A DNA stretch of 20,645 nt, from positions 1 to 20,645 of the forward strand of contig ATSW01014141.1 in NCBI GenBank assembly GCA_000444245.1, written 5' to 3'. This stretch comes from Botryllus schlosseri (taxonomy: Eukaryota > Chordata > Ascidiacea > Stolidobranchia > Styelidae). Numbering within the stretch: the first letter of the stretch is position 1; the number at the start of each line of letters is the position of its first letter. The notes below the pieces were generated by a model. The model ran no database searches, was not told where the DNA came from, and was given only the letters and a program-made list of their open reading frames with translations. A program made the position numbers and the translations under genes. Below are positions 1 through 10,227 of the stretch, in pieces.

Positions 1-354
1 CCCCGCGACACTATCATCGGAAATCACATACTTGAAACACCAATCAATTACAACCATTCGCATTTATCTTTGCTGTAACAGCATGATGCAGTCGAAGCGA
101 AAACTTTGTCAAGCATGGATGGGTGTAGCGTGTAGCAATGAATAAAATCGATATCAACTGTAAAAAATAGACGATGCAAATATTCTCTAGTCTCTACTAT
201 ATGACAGTCACGGTAAAAATATCTTAAAGTAAGTTGACAGAGATCCCGATGAAGAAACGCTTGCCTTTTCTCTGCATCAAAACCTTTCCGAGCGGATTCC
301 ATCGGGCTCGCTTCAGCATCTTATATTATCATGAGCAAATATATTGCAATACTG
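1..354. other. Downstream flank / probable 3' UTR of claudin gene 1
   Basis: This lies immediately past the gene 1 stop codon. A minus-strand open frame of 84 codons (302-48) has no recognisable domain and is probably chance. Variant poly(A) signals (AATATA near 320-345, GATAAA at 68-63, all minus strand) are present, so the 3' UTR may end here. Nothing else is recognised. Confidence 0.4.
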
Positions 355-633
355 TTAGACGTATTCTCCCCGATCTTGCTGCTTCACAGGCCGGCCGCGT
401 CTGAATGACATCGACACACTTCTTCCGATGCTCGCCACTCTTCGCACGCCAGAGTCACGGTACTTCGACACTGGGTGTGACTCTCCGCAACTGCCACAGA
501 TGAGCACCAAACCCCCTAGCAGGGTGATGGCCATTCCGGTCCACCCAACAAACAACGCAGCGCCGAAAATGTATCGCTGACCGACGGTTTCCGATATAGA
601 GAAGGCAGAGAATCTGTTGTATTCAGTCAAAAT
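355..633 (-). CDS. Claudin gene 1, exon 4 (C-terminal, with stop)
   Basis: 279 nt, residues 144-235 and TAA. It encodes extracellular loop 2 (ILTEYNRF...), the VGQRYIFG stretch, TM4 (FVGWTGMAITLLGG), juxtamembrane cysteines in CGSCG (possible palmitoylation), and a tail of about 45 residues rich in Arg and Ser ending GEYV. The acceptor is TTTCAG at 636-634. The tail shows little similarity to that of the paralog apart from the last three residues. Confidence 0.92.
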   Translation of the reverse strand: MLTEYNRFSAFSISETVGQRYIFGAALFVGWTGMAITLLGGLVLICGSCGESHPVSKYRDSGVRRVASIGRSVSMSFRRGRPVKQQDRGEYV

Positions 634-3600
634 CTGAAACAAAATTGACGTTTCTTTAGCGTCACTTGCAAAGGAACCTATTTTCTGAATGCCCACATTA
701 GGGGTGGAAATCAAGGCAGAATACTTTTCCGGTTCAAAATGAATCAAATACACCCAAATATACATGTAGTATCGCCAAATTTATTGCCATCGCCCCCTTT
801 CCTGGTCGTTTGCGTCCACTTTAGTTACCATTGGGTCGCGTTTGCGTTCCACGTCGCGTGGAATAACCTAGCAATAGCATTCATAAACTGGAAGAACTCA
901 CATCATGTGAAAACACCGAAGCCGCTACGCCAATAGCTGCGGCCGATCCCACGAAACAAGCTCCAGCTCCCATTGCGACACGACTTTTGGCGAGTGGATT
1001 TCCTTCAATGCATCTTGTGCATTGAAGACCGAAGATGGAGAATAAGAAGCCGAAAAATCCCAGCACGTTAGCCACGATTGACATGCCCCGAGCGATCTGA
1101 AAATACAGCCGTTTTATAACTCAAACCCGCCCGCACGGTATTTCCTAACGAAGTATACAGTATGCAATGCACAGTACACATCAGTTCCAACAGCTTCTTG
1201 GAGGTACAGAACTTCAATATACAATCGAATAGTATATTCATCATTCATATTGAAATGAACCCGAATATTTTCGGCTGACACTCGTCAAGGGTAATCGTCA
1301 GCAACAATAGTAGAGGGTGAAACATATAAGTTTCAGTAAATCTATAATGTACGAATAATTTAACGTTTCGTGTACAGACACACTGTAAGTATATAGTGGT
1401 GAATGTATTGTACTATATTGGTGGCGATGTATCGTTATTCATCGCCCGTCACATTTGAGATTCCATAAAAGGGTATAGAAACGGCGACAAGCACCTACGC
1501 TAGTAAGAGAAAACAGACCCGCGGACGCTGTCATAACAATCCTATTTCTCCGCGATACAAAGAGGAACTCAATGGAGTTGCGTTGGCTAGCGCTCCCAAT
1601 TGTGAGACACAAAAGATTGCTTGATCTAGTGATTATTCCACTTCATTATGGACCGTCGGAAATTCGAGCATCTCCATTACGCAATGTTTTTCTCGTTCGC
1701 AATTCTAACGTGACACTCACATCACCGCTGGTTGTTACCCAATGGTAGTTTCTCATATACTGCGATCGCCAATGCTCAGACCCAGTAACATACCTCAAAA
1801 TATTGAACACATCGCGACAAAGACGGGAAGGAAATTCCTCGATGTTTATTGTTTATGCACAACTTTTGGGAGTGACATTTACCTTGTTTACTCATAAAGC
1901 TTAAACTGGTGTCGCCAGCCTTCCACAAGGGAATGAATATACGCGTGTTCGGAGATTTCTCACTGAAGTGGTATACACATCAAATAGCGCAGTTGGGCGT
2001 TGCCAGAATGAAAATTTGGGAGCCTTGTGAGTAGTCTAGTCATGGTATAAATTTGAAAAATATCTCGGTTAAGAAACCTAATTTAGATATGAGATTTATC
2101 GCGCCTATGTCACAAATCACGCCGAAATGTTTGAAATCAAAACTTTTAGCAGTGAAGGTCAAACTTAATCCCTTTTTCCTTGTTGTACCCTTGGTAACGT
2201 ATCTGAATTAGAGTGGTGAAATCGTAACACCAACGGTGAAACTGTAACGCCTATGTGCTATTCCTACCACCCGTATTATCATTTCATGTTCACACGGCCG
2301 TGGCCGGGGTATGCGCGGTGACATCTAGACGTCGTTTCGTATGCGCGGCGACATCTAGACGTCGTTTCGGTATAGTCGTAGATGCTACGCCGCTTTCAAG
2401 TATAACAATTCAAATCGGCGTCATTGAAATCAGCTACTCAATGATTTGACTGTGGCGGAGATGAATTAGACATCAGACTTTCACATTGGTCATTAACTCG
2501 TAAAAAAAATCAAAATGCTGTCGCATATGAGCAAAATTCGTGACACCCAACACTTAATTGTTTGCTCATTTCTGCGTATTCAGTATTCCCGATGTGATTG
2601 GTGGATGGATGGTGGCTGTGATTGGTGCAATGAGTGTAAAATACTAAAATGTGTTACCAAGCACTGCACGTTCGAATCGGCGCAAATCGTAAAATTTTGT
2701 ATAAAACATTGCTTTATTTTGTCACGAAACGCTTTCGCGCATTTATTCATTACATATCCGCAACGTCAAGCGCATCCTTCAATGGATGTCACGGTTGGCG
2801 TGGTGTACGATTTCTGGCTTACATTGGCGTAGCGGATACGCCTCAAAGAGGCTCCTCGGCGAAACTGTAGCCTACCAACGTTCAAGTATTTCACCGAAAT
2901 TTCATTAATGCAATAAAAACGTCTACNGGATGAAATAGTATATTGTACATTGTACACATAATCAATTGGTTCATAATCTTTTTTGAACATAATTTAGCCC
3001 TTTCGCAAGAGTGATGGATGAAGATTTTACCCCTAATGACGTATATTATTGTGGCTAGCAAAACACAACGAAATTATTCATTTAATCATTTAATGAATCC
3101 CTTGCCATTGCTTTTCAGGCTACGAGCCGTCCATTGCCAGGTTCAACTAGGTATAATGCACAGCTAATGCCGAATTCAACGTAATGTCGATTTCGTGAAT
3201 TAGATCAGTGGTTCACAACCTTTTCAAGTGACGGACTAAAATATTAACGAGCTTGTGGCCTAAAAAATAACTTCGCAATCTACGCAACGCATATATTTAT
3301 CTAGAGAGTGTAGGTATGATAGTTCTACAAACAGGCTGTAACAAAAATATTGGCTTTGAATCCCCATACTATTGCTAACATATTGAAATGAATGTTTGTG
3401 TAATGTGTATGTAGGGTCAATGTATAAAATATTGCCCCAGCATTCTCTATTTGTATATCAAACACTTTTAGGGCCGATCTTGCAGTTTCGAGTTTCGGGG
3501 TGCAACAGTTGCATCACACCCACGAGAGATAAATTCAATATTTATCCTTATAGCGTCGATAGTGGACCCACGGGTACACCTGGTTGGGTACCACTGATTA

Positions 3601-6334
3601 TTATTAATGAAGTATTAATAAATAACACAGAAGCAGCACTAACCCAGATAAGTATACAACTATCCATAAACGTAACCAGAATATTTAAGGCATTAAGAAC
3701 TGCATGTGGATGGCAGTGTCGCCATTTGACCTTAAATTATGTTCGTTTGCTGGTGTGAAATTGATGCTTTACAGAAGCATCATATATGTATTAACAGGTC
3801 TCTTATGATTCGGCTGCACCAATTTTTCAACATGCTTCTTACTGCGTTAAATCAATCTTTGGGATGTATGACTATGACATCCGCACAATATATGGTTTCT
3901 ACAAATGATGTTTGTCGCGTTGTGTGAGTGAAATATCTTGAGGGATTGAGATGGGGAGTTTTGCGTAAGGTGACAATTGTTTTTAGTCATTCGTTTTTGA
4001 GGAAAACACGTTCGATTTGTTTTTCTATCGTTCTTCTTAAATTTATCCGATAGAAAGTATAAACTTATCCCGGGGTAAGAAACTATGGCCTAAGCGCTGT
4101 GTGTTGACGCCGGAAGTATACGTGTCTTTCGAGTGCACTTGTTCCAAGGAATTCGATTATTCGAAATCTACTGATCAGTCAACATGTTTGTCGTTCTGAA
4201 ATGTGATCTGACCCTGTAACTGTGAAATCTATCCTATAGGCCTACGACTTTTGTGTTGGGTTCTCTGATTTCTGAATTGTCGCGCATTCGTACCGAGACG
4301 TTGCATTATCATGATGACTGTTACTTGAACTTCCCTCAAAAGGACGTAAAATATACTTTTTCATCGAATACAAANCGAACAAAATATCTGCTGCCACCGC
4401 ACGCATGTGACAAAAATGATCACCGTGATACCAGCAGCTCCTTACGATGCTATGGAGTAATCAACCGTTCTTGGTTAAAGGGGTTTTCAAACAGGTGCCC
4501 GAATTCTCCGTCTAACACTGAACTGATTTACAAGTGGTCAGGGCGATAATAGTAGTGACGGTAAGTAAATAAAAAGTGCATCTAATGCGGAATAAACACA
4601 ACGGCTATGTTTCAACACAAAGCAAACTGACCACAAAACAATAATTATTATCCAGAACGGGTCGAATTAGGTATAGCACTAGCTAAAATAGATTTAATCA
4701 TTTATCAACAAACCGATCTAAGCCGGACCGAGAAGCGAATGACTGATTAAATAGGAATTTTAAATAATTATCGCACGGACAAAATTTGGCGGCACCCACC
4801 TGCAAAGATGTCGGTAGACCGATGAAGAAAGTGTCATAATCATCACACTGCCATGTTCCGGTCGGGTATGAAATGCATTTGATCCAAATCCCTGAAATTA
4901 TGAACAATTTACAGTTTTCTTCTCTATGCGGTAACTATGATACTAAAAGAACGCTGATGATACAGTTTTATTCTCTATGTGGTAACTATGATACTAAAAG
5001 AACGCTGATGAAAGAGCTTCATATCCCATAAAAACGTTATTGCCACACACGATTCTTCCACAAGTGCACTTTCAGTTTTACTGTAGTGTCTGAACTCGAG
5101 ACGTAACGCATCGACAGAAAAATTAATGGCGTCAGTCTATTATAGAATATATATCCCGTTATCATGCGCGGTATACATGTATAATACTATCTATAATGTA
5201 TAATTTAGGACATAAAATAGTCGGTGTAGGCTGCTCCGGGTCAGTCCGTACAAACTTCACCCTGATAGCACATTTCATCACTGTTTTGCTGCGAAGTCTT
5301 AGTATTCGGGCCTTGTGGGATTTCTCTAGGCAAGGAAATACGTCTTGATACACTTGTTTAACGGATGAACTTGAAAGTAAAATTAAAGAGAGCGGGAGAA
5401 AAATTCCAACGATTCGGTGACGTAATTCCTTGTCAGTGGCCTCTACACCATGATGTGTTTTAAACCCAAAACTGGGGAGGCTAAATTCCCCTTCGTTGTA
5501 TGTCTTGATCGGGCTTTGGCTAGGAATAATTTTATCTAGCATATTATTGGCGCTACTTGAATCGGCTGACTTTCCATGGTTTCTACAAACGCTGATTCGG
5601 TATAAGATATGAATTCATATTTAATAAATGACTTATATATATCCAGGTGGGCAGTGGGAATACATTATTTAGGCTAATAGACGTAGTTAGCTGTAGTATC
5701 ACGACTTCATCTCTGCCACATGTGAGCCATTTTCTGAATTTCCAAAGTTTCAAAACGATGAAGAATATCTCAGAAATATTGTTCAACTCAAAGTACCACA
5801 GATTCATTCCAGTTGCATCACCGTCACGTCAGGTTCATAGAGAGTAACTCTGTCGCTACAGACAAACTAGCTATCCGATCAAATTAGACGATTATAATAA
5901 TCCATTTCATGTTCACATCATTCGGATATTACAACATGCCGTTCTCAAAAATAGCCTGCATGCTTTGTAGGTCTATATTAATCTTCACNGTCAGACATGC
6001 TGTTTCGAGATAATAAATTAACAGCCCCTTTTCATCTCCATCTCCCGTACATGTTAGATACTTCTATAGCCATTTCTTGCACGTTACAGCTACCTCACCC
6101 CACGGTCCAAACGCAAACGCCAATGAAAACAAGTATGGAATATTTCACGCAGATATGGAATATNTCACGTATATATAACATGTATTCATTACCTTGATGG
6201 CGTATAATAGCTTCCAATACTTCTCCTGTGGGATCGTTTTTCCTCCAATCAGGTAAAAATGTCGCGATCAAGGTACACAATCCTCCGGCGCAAGCAACAA
6301 GCAAGCCAACAAGTTGGATAGAGCCATTCGCCAT
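355..6334 (-). CDS. Claudin gene 1 (four coding exons, 235 aa)
   Basis: Claudins are four-pass membrane proteins that form tight-junction strands and paracellular pores. Coding exons on the minus strand are 6334-6193, 4891-4800, 1096-902 and 633-355 (708 nt with stop), joined by GT-AG introns of phase 1, 0 and 0. Visible features: TM1 about residues 5-27; first extracellular loop with the signature W30, G48-I-W50, C53, C63; the conserved Arg81 at the loop end; TM2 about 82-101; cytosolic Cys104 and Cys107; TM3 about 118-139; second loop; TM4 about 167-190; a basic, Ser-rich tail ending GEYV, a PDZ-binding end. Length is normal for the family. The start MANGS was chosen over an in-frame ATG 45 nt upstream because it aligns with the paralog start MNGS and has a good Kozak context. 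The coding exons contain no N and no break. Family assignment is firm; which vertebrate claudin is closest cannot be told. Confidence 0.93.
634..901 (-). other. Intron 3 of claudin gene 1 (268 bp)
   Basis: Phase 0 intron between GTGAGT at 901-896 and CAG at 636-634. The corresponding intron of gene 2 is 271 bp (10729-10459). No internal feature is recognised. Confidence 0.85.
902..1096 (-). CDS. Claudin gene 1, exon 3
   Basis: 195 nt, phase 0 at both ends, residues 79-143. It opens with IARG (the conserved Arg at the end of loop 1), then TM2, a short cytosolic turn with CTRC and KSR, and TM3, ending at VFSHD. The acceptor is TTTTCAG and the donor is the consensus GTGAGT. Confidence 0.92.
1218..1316. 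repeat. Dispersed ~95-bp repeat, copy 1
   Basis: It matches 14105-14195 in the same orientation with roughly 80% identity by eye and one ~7-bp length difference. The shared core includes ATATTTTCGGCTG and CACTCGTCA. An internal 6-bp inverted pair, GCTGAC ... GTCAGC, can form a hairpin in this copy. It lies in intron 2 of claudin gene 1, about 120 bp before exon 3. Its family is not recognised. Confidence 0.75.
2309..2368. repeat. Tandem duplication, 30-bp unit x2
   Basis: Two adjacent units of GTATGCGCGG(T/C)GACATCTAG..., differing at one base. The unit is GC- and CpG-richer than the surrounding intron. Confidence 0.95.
3206..3596. mobile_element. hAT-like non-autonomous element (old), 391 bp
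   Basis: The left end CAGTGGTTCACAACC and the inverse complement of the right end (CAGTGGTACCCAACC) match at 13 of 15 positions. The CAGTGGTTCTCAACC-type end is typical of hAT elements. The flanking 8-mers (AATTAGAT, ATTATTAT) match poorly, so the target duplication has decayed or the ends are slightly misplaced. No transposase fragment was recognised inside. The ends resemble those of the element at 12407-13044. Confidence 0.6.
4800..4891 (-). CDS. Claudin gene 1, exon 2
   Basis: 92 nt completing Gly48 and running to Gln78. It encodes GIWIKCISYPTGTWQC and then DDYDTFFIGLP, which carries the claudin G-(L/I)-W-x2-C-x9-C core. The acceptor is TTTCAG and the donor CAG|GTGGGT. It is the best conserved exon between the two paralogs (23 of 31 residues identical by eye). 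Confidence 0.94.
4892..6192 (-). other. Intron 1 of claudin gene 1 (1,301 bp)
   Basis: Phase 1 intron, donor GTAATG at 6192, acceptor TTTCAG. It holds a 51-bp tandem duplication just upstream of the exon 2 acceptor (4911-5010) and two N positions near 5989 and 6164. A minus-strand open frame of 126 codons (5542-5162) has no recognisable domain and is within chance expectation. Confidence 0.85.
4911..5010. repeat. Tandem duplication, 51-bp unit x2
   Basis: Two adjacent units beginning ACAGTTTT at 4911 and 4962, differing at two positions over about 49 bases. The duplication begins about 20 bp upstream (in transcription sense) of the exon 2 acceptor of claudin gene 1, in the region where a branch point would lie. 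Confidence 0.95.
6193..6334 (-). CDS. Claudin gene 1, exon 1
   Basis: 142 nt encoding residues 1-47 plus the first base of codon 48 (phase 1). It encodes TM1 and the start of extracellular loop 1, including LPDWRKNDP with signature Trp30. The donor reads CAAG|GTAATG. The matching exon of the paralog ends at the same codon, in the shared residues IIRHQ. Confidence 0.92.
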
Positions 6335-9258
6335 TTCGGACTGTCGAGGATTACTATCAATACCTCTCCAAGTATACAAACCACTACAACTTAAAATTGG
6401 ATTCTAAAGTCAAAACGGCTCGAGTGCTCAGCTGTACGAGAAAATTTTCAATATGGGCGCAGTGGGTGCCTCTTATATATCGATTTCGCCGAGAACATTC
6501 TTCATGGCTGCGCTATCAACCGAGACGGCTTTGAAAGGCTTGAATCGGGACCCTGATCACGTCACTGAATGAGTTCAGCTATGAAAACCTGTGGGCGTCA
6601 GGACGATCGTATTACCTTACCTGNCACATACTCCCAGTTGAAAAAGAGGTACCTGTCGCGCGATCTTTTGTTATCTATCTTAGTGAATTCGCAACTAAAT
6701 TGCGTGACAGACGCTCCAAAAGTGGTACGTCAATATATGTATGCTGCTAATGTTATCGCCGTTACTCCTGCAGTATACAAGCTAAATATCAATTCCAACT
6801 TGGTATAAACATATATCTACCTTGGCCCCTCATTTTACCTACCCTGTCGTGCCAAGAAACTTAACAACACGGGAGAAGGAACACTTGAATCGTGCTGTGC
6901 CTGCGCTGTAACTCATTATAAGGATACAGTAAGCCACAGAACTCATCTCGGTACGCAGAATTCAATATAAGGGTGATAATCTCTTCACATCAATGATCGC
7001 ATTGTGTCAACTGCCAGACTGGAAATCTCCATCGGCGATTTCGCTGTGGAATCAATTAGCTGTTGGTCGCTGGTGGATAAATGTATGAATAAATGCAGGT
7101 ATCGATTGAGTAATTCACGTTTGCTTAAAGTGTGGGACGACCACATGCACTCGGTTGGATATCGCAACAGTGATTCAATTGGTGCTATAGAGTTTCAACG
7201 AGATGATGCGATTATGCGCATTATCCTAATATTGACGCTATAGGATTATATACCCATGAAATATTTGAAACAGATTGACAGGCGGGTCCGTTATGCTGAT
7301 CTACGTGTGTCTACTACTGCAAAATTTCCAGGGGTCGAATTCCGCACTTTCAGAACCTAATCTCGTTTCCTATCTCAGGTACGAATCCAGTGATTTGATA
7401 CATTCGCTGTCATGGCTAAGTATACCAGCCATATTGGGTATTCGCTCTTAACGTTCCGTTAAAAAGTCGNACCGTGTGAATCGAGAATCGTTCGTGATTT
7501 TACGACCAAAGTCTACAATGGGATATAAAAAATATCGAAAATGAAATGAAATTCAATCCTATTTCGGACAAAATCTTCCAATCCTTTTTTCGCATTNAAA
7601 TTAATGAAAGNTCACGGAATCAGAATTTCCTGTGCTCAAATCATACTCGGTCATCATTTATGATCATGACTCTCGTCTTCTCCCATGGTCTTGTTCTTGC
7701 AGGACCCGCAGTATTTATGACAAATCCTACACAGGCAATTTGCAGAACGTTGTTTTAGTTGAAGTGCATATCAGCACATCTATATCAGGATTTTCACACC
7801 TCGACTTATGCCATGCCTATCTAGACATTCTCATCATTGACATAGTGGCCGCCAAAATCACAAAGTTTTTCGATGACGTGGCGTTCATGGTTGCCTACTA
7901 AAATCCAGTTTCAAAAGTTTCAACAAATTTCATTTTGTATATAATCATATTTGCTGTTCGCAGTGAGATCCTCGCGTGTACAGCACAGTGGCATGTATTC
8001 GGTATAATCATCAAATAGNGACATGCAATAAATAACGTACTNATTGGGGTAGCCCTACACGACATTCTCGAATTACATGCCTGTGTCACAGCCAAGAAAT
8101 ATTTTGAGAGTTGTAGAGGCAGGTGGGGAGAATTCTCTTGTGTTTCACAACGATCACGAGGCGGTTGGGAATACCAATGAAAACAGATGACGCGGAACAA
8201 CTAATGCGCAATGCTTTGTATGTAATTTCACGGGGGGATGACTTTAAGCTTTCCCAAATATGGTAGTAATTCGTGTGATGGAGAGTCACATGGGAATTCA
8301 TTNATAGCAATATCCAAACAATATGAAATATCCGGGTAGACCTGGAAGCTCAAAGAAATTCCCCATTTCCTTTTCAATCGTCTTCTGATGCTTGAATGTA
8401 AACCCAATAACATTGTACTTGAATACTTCAATGAATAGGTCAAATGTCGCGTAACACTTTTGGGTGCTTTAGTTATCACCNATATTTTGTGTGTACACGA
8501 CTCAGAGTTCTAGACCCATTTAAAGTAGCCATATCCAGTTCATTGTGTACGTCCACAAACAGATCAAGGAACCGTTTACGAGATATTGCCAGCGGCCCAG
8601 CGCACATGTGTCGGTTATTATATAAGTCTATGTTATAGGTTGCGACCTCGTGGTACTACGTTTACTGGATGCTTTCAGATTATATATCTACAACGTTGCC
8701 CTGTGTGATCAGAGCCTGCAACTATATAGTTCGACAATTCTCTGTCNCCGAGACAGGTTGTACAATGTACATCCAATATATTGAAGAGGTCAGCTTTTAA
8801 TCAAACGCTGAATTTTTTCCACATCACCCGAACATGCTCAAGCTTTCTGTAGTTGATGAAAACATTAATTACGAGATAACGTCAAATACTCTCGATGTTT
8901 AGTAATGAATTTTCAAATGTTAGGGTCGTTTCCCGTCACAGCAAAATCAGCATGTACATTTTCCCCACTTCCAAAAATACTTGGTGCATTGAAATATTGA
9001 TTAAATTGTTGTGACAAAGCTGTACAGGAAATTAGATCTAATTCAATCCAATAGAAGAGGCCCGATTTAAATTGAAATTTTGACCAATTTCTAAAATAAC
9101 AGTATTTCTACGGTGGCAAATTTCGCTACTTCGCGATCAACAGACATCGTTTTTAGGGCATGCCTGACGGGAGACTGATGCGTTTTTACGTGTTATAATC
9201 TTGAGGGACGCCTGTCGAAGAGTGTCTGATTATCTAACAAGCGAATTACTCACTAAAG
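6335..9258. other. Intergenic DNA upstream of claudin gene 1
   Basis: Apart from the candidate TATA box near 6475, no gene, RNA or transposon with recognisable ends is seen. Open frames are short and without domains. Ten of the single-N positions fall here (for example near 6624, 7470, 8020 and 8747). Promoter and enhancer elements of gene 1 would be expected in its proximal part. Confidence 0.5.
6472..6479 (-). promoter_or_regulatory. Candidate TATA box of claudin gene 1
   Basis: The minus strand reads TATATAAG here, about 138 bp upstream of the start codon at 6334. That would leave a 5' UTR of about 110 nt if transcription starts some 30 bp downstream. This rests on a motif match only, in AT-rich DNA. 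No equally clear TATA box is seen just upstream of claudin gene 2. Confidence 0.4.
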
Positions 9259-9709
9259 CAGGCCGGATATGGGAAAATTAAGTACTTGGCGGGCCAGATT
9301 CCGGAATTGACACATACATCGCGTATTTATCCAGCTATACAAGGAATAAATCGTATTTAATGTAAACTTTAACTTTAAAGCATAGTGACAAAAACCACTA
9401 TTTAATGAATTTATTAACTTAATATACTATAATAGCTGAAGTCAATGAGACATCCGTGGTCGATCAACGTTGTCAAAAAGTGGTTAGAACTCTGGCTGCA
9501 TGTCGGATGAAGAAACCCTTGGTAAAGAATGCACGTGATGAACGTCAGTTAGACGTAACTTAGTCTTGTTAACGTTCATGGTCGAAAATGTTTACTCGCA
9601 AATGTATAGGCCTATGTAGACTGTAGAGGTAGACCCGCGGGCCACATTATCATGTAATACCGGAACAGTCTACGGGCCGGACCCGGCCCGCGGGCTGTAT
9701 GTTGCCCCC
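9259..9709 (-). mobile_element. hAT element remnant, family H1 copy A
   Basis: The left edge (...GGATATGGGAAAATTAAGTA...) is the inverse complement of the right edge of the element at 11204-11459. The right edge (CCCGCGGGCTGTATGTTGCCC) is the inverse complement of that element's left edge. The outermost terminal bases are missing at both sides. The interior from about 9319 to 9630 matches 17303-17612 (copy C) in the same orientation. It encodes a transposase C-terminal relic on the minus strand. It is probably an internally deleted, end-eroded derivative of an autonomous element. Confidence 0.75.
9484..9591 (-). pseudogene. hAT transposase C-terminal relic (copy A)
   Basis: An open stretch of 35 codons plus stop reads TFSTMNVNKTKLRLTDVHHV, then HSLPRVSSSDMQPEF. 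This resembles the C-terminal block of hAT transposases of the GTF2IRD2/EPM2AIP1-related type, recalled as FSxMKxxKSxxRSxLTDxHLxxxLR..., near the dimerisation region. One codon (Ser) and its neighbour are missing between LR and LTD relative to copy C. Nothing of the catalytic domain remains. The family match is by eye. Confidence 0.6.
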
Positions 9710-10227
9710 TTCGGCTATGAGGCATTGCTGTAGGCTTGCAGGAGTTTCCCATCATTCTCTTGGGATTTATATGCAGAGAACTCTGGTCATCTCTACGTTA
9801 TCCCTACTACCAGATATTGACCATCACTTGGGAACTATGTTTTCCTATATTTTATCTGCTTGTCAGTTTATTTCCTCATTGTGACCGCCGACTACGGTGT
9901 GGAAAGTATTTAGTTTGAGAATTATATCATCGTCGTTTCAATGATATTGACTAATTTCTGTGGCCAGTGACTGGCAAAGGAAAACAGAGACCCCTATATA
10001 ATGTTAATTTACTCCCACCCAAAACGCTGACAACACTAATGTCGAGTAACATGGCATGATCCATATCATATTTTCATTGATAAAAGTGGTTTACAGTGGT
10101 ACAATATAACNGATCAAGTGAATACACAGCGAAGCGCCGCTACATTCAGACCCATCGGTCGAAAATAGGAAAGATGAGTGAAATCCAACTGACAACGACA
10201 CCGCTGCAATCGCTGGTTCTAAAGCGA
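9710..10227. other. Downstream flank / probable 3' UTR of claudin gene 2
   Basis: This lies between transposon copy A and the gene 2 stop codon. It carries the candidate AATAAA (minus) at 9872-9867 and one N at 10111. No coding feature is recognised. Confidence 0.45.
9867..9872 (-). terminator. Candidate polyadenylation signal of claudin gene 2
   Basis: The minus strand reads AATAAA, about 355 nt past the stop codon of claudin gene 2. A six-base motif in AT-rich DNA is weak evidence, but it is the first canonical one I found by eye downstream of the stop. For gene 1 only variants such as AATATA and GATAAA are seen before the window edge. Confidence 0.3.

Larger units (their letters stand above)
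1097..4799 (-). other. Intron 2 of claudin gene 1 (3,703 bp)
   Basis: Phase 0 intron, donor GTGGGT at 4799, acceptor CAG at 1099-1097. It holds a dispersed repeat (1218-1316), a 30-bp tandem duplication (2309-2368) and a hAT-like insertion (3206-3596). Open frames of up to about 120 codons occur but show no domain. The remainder looks like ordinary unique intron DNA. Confidence 0.85.

Noticed and set aside
1218-1316. Possible hammerhead ribozyme on the minus strand of the dispersed repeat (CTGA-GA ... CGAAA words in both copies).
   Set aside because: The bases that should close stem II next to CUGANGA and GAAA do not pair in either copy, and no stem I/III is evident, so the resemblance is limited to core words.
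2660-2685. B-box-like CGTTCGAATCGG suggesting a tRNA-derived SINE.
   Set aside because: No convincing A box at the right spacing, no A-rich or simple-repeat tail and no second copy in the window.
3396-3758. 120-codon plus-strand open frame.
   Set aside because: It overlaps the end of a hAT-like element and antisense intron DNA, and has no recognisable domain.
5162-5542. 126-codon minus-strand open frame inside intron 1 of claudin gene 1.
   Set aside because: No domain, not flanked by splice sites that would fit the claudin frame, and within chance length.
6335-6379. In-frame upstream ATG extending claudin gene 1 by 15 residues.
   Set aside because: The paralog starts at the aligned position MNGS, and claudins place TM1 within a few residues of the initiator; the extension has no similarity.
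6698-6766. Weak match to 18344-18406 (both upstream of claudin genes) with a 14-bp identical core, AATGTTATCGCCGT.
   Set aside because: One shared 14-mer is about what chance gives in a window this size; the flanking similarity needs gaps and the positions relative to the genes differ.
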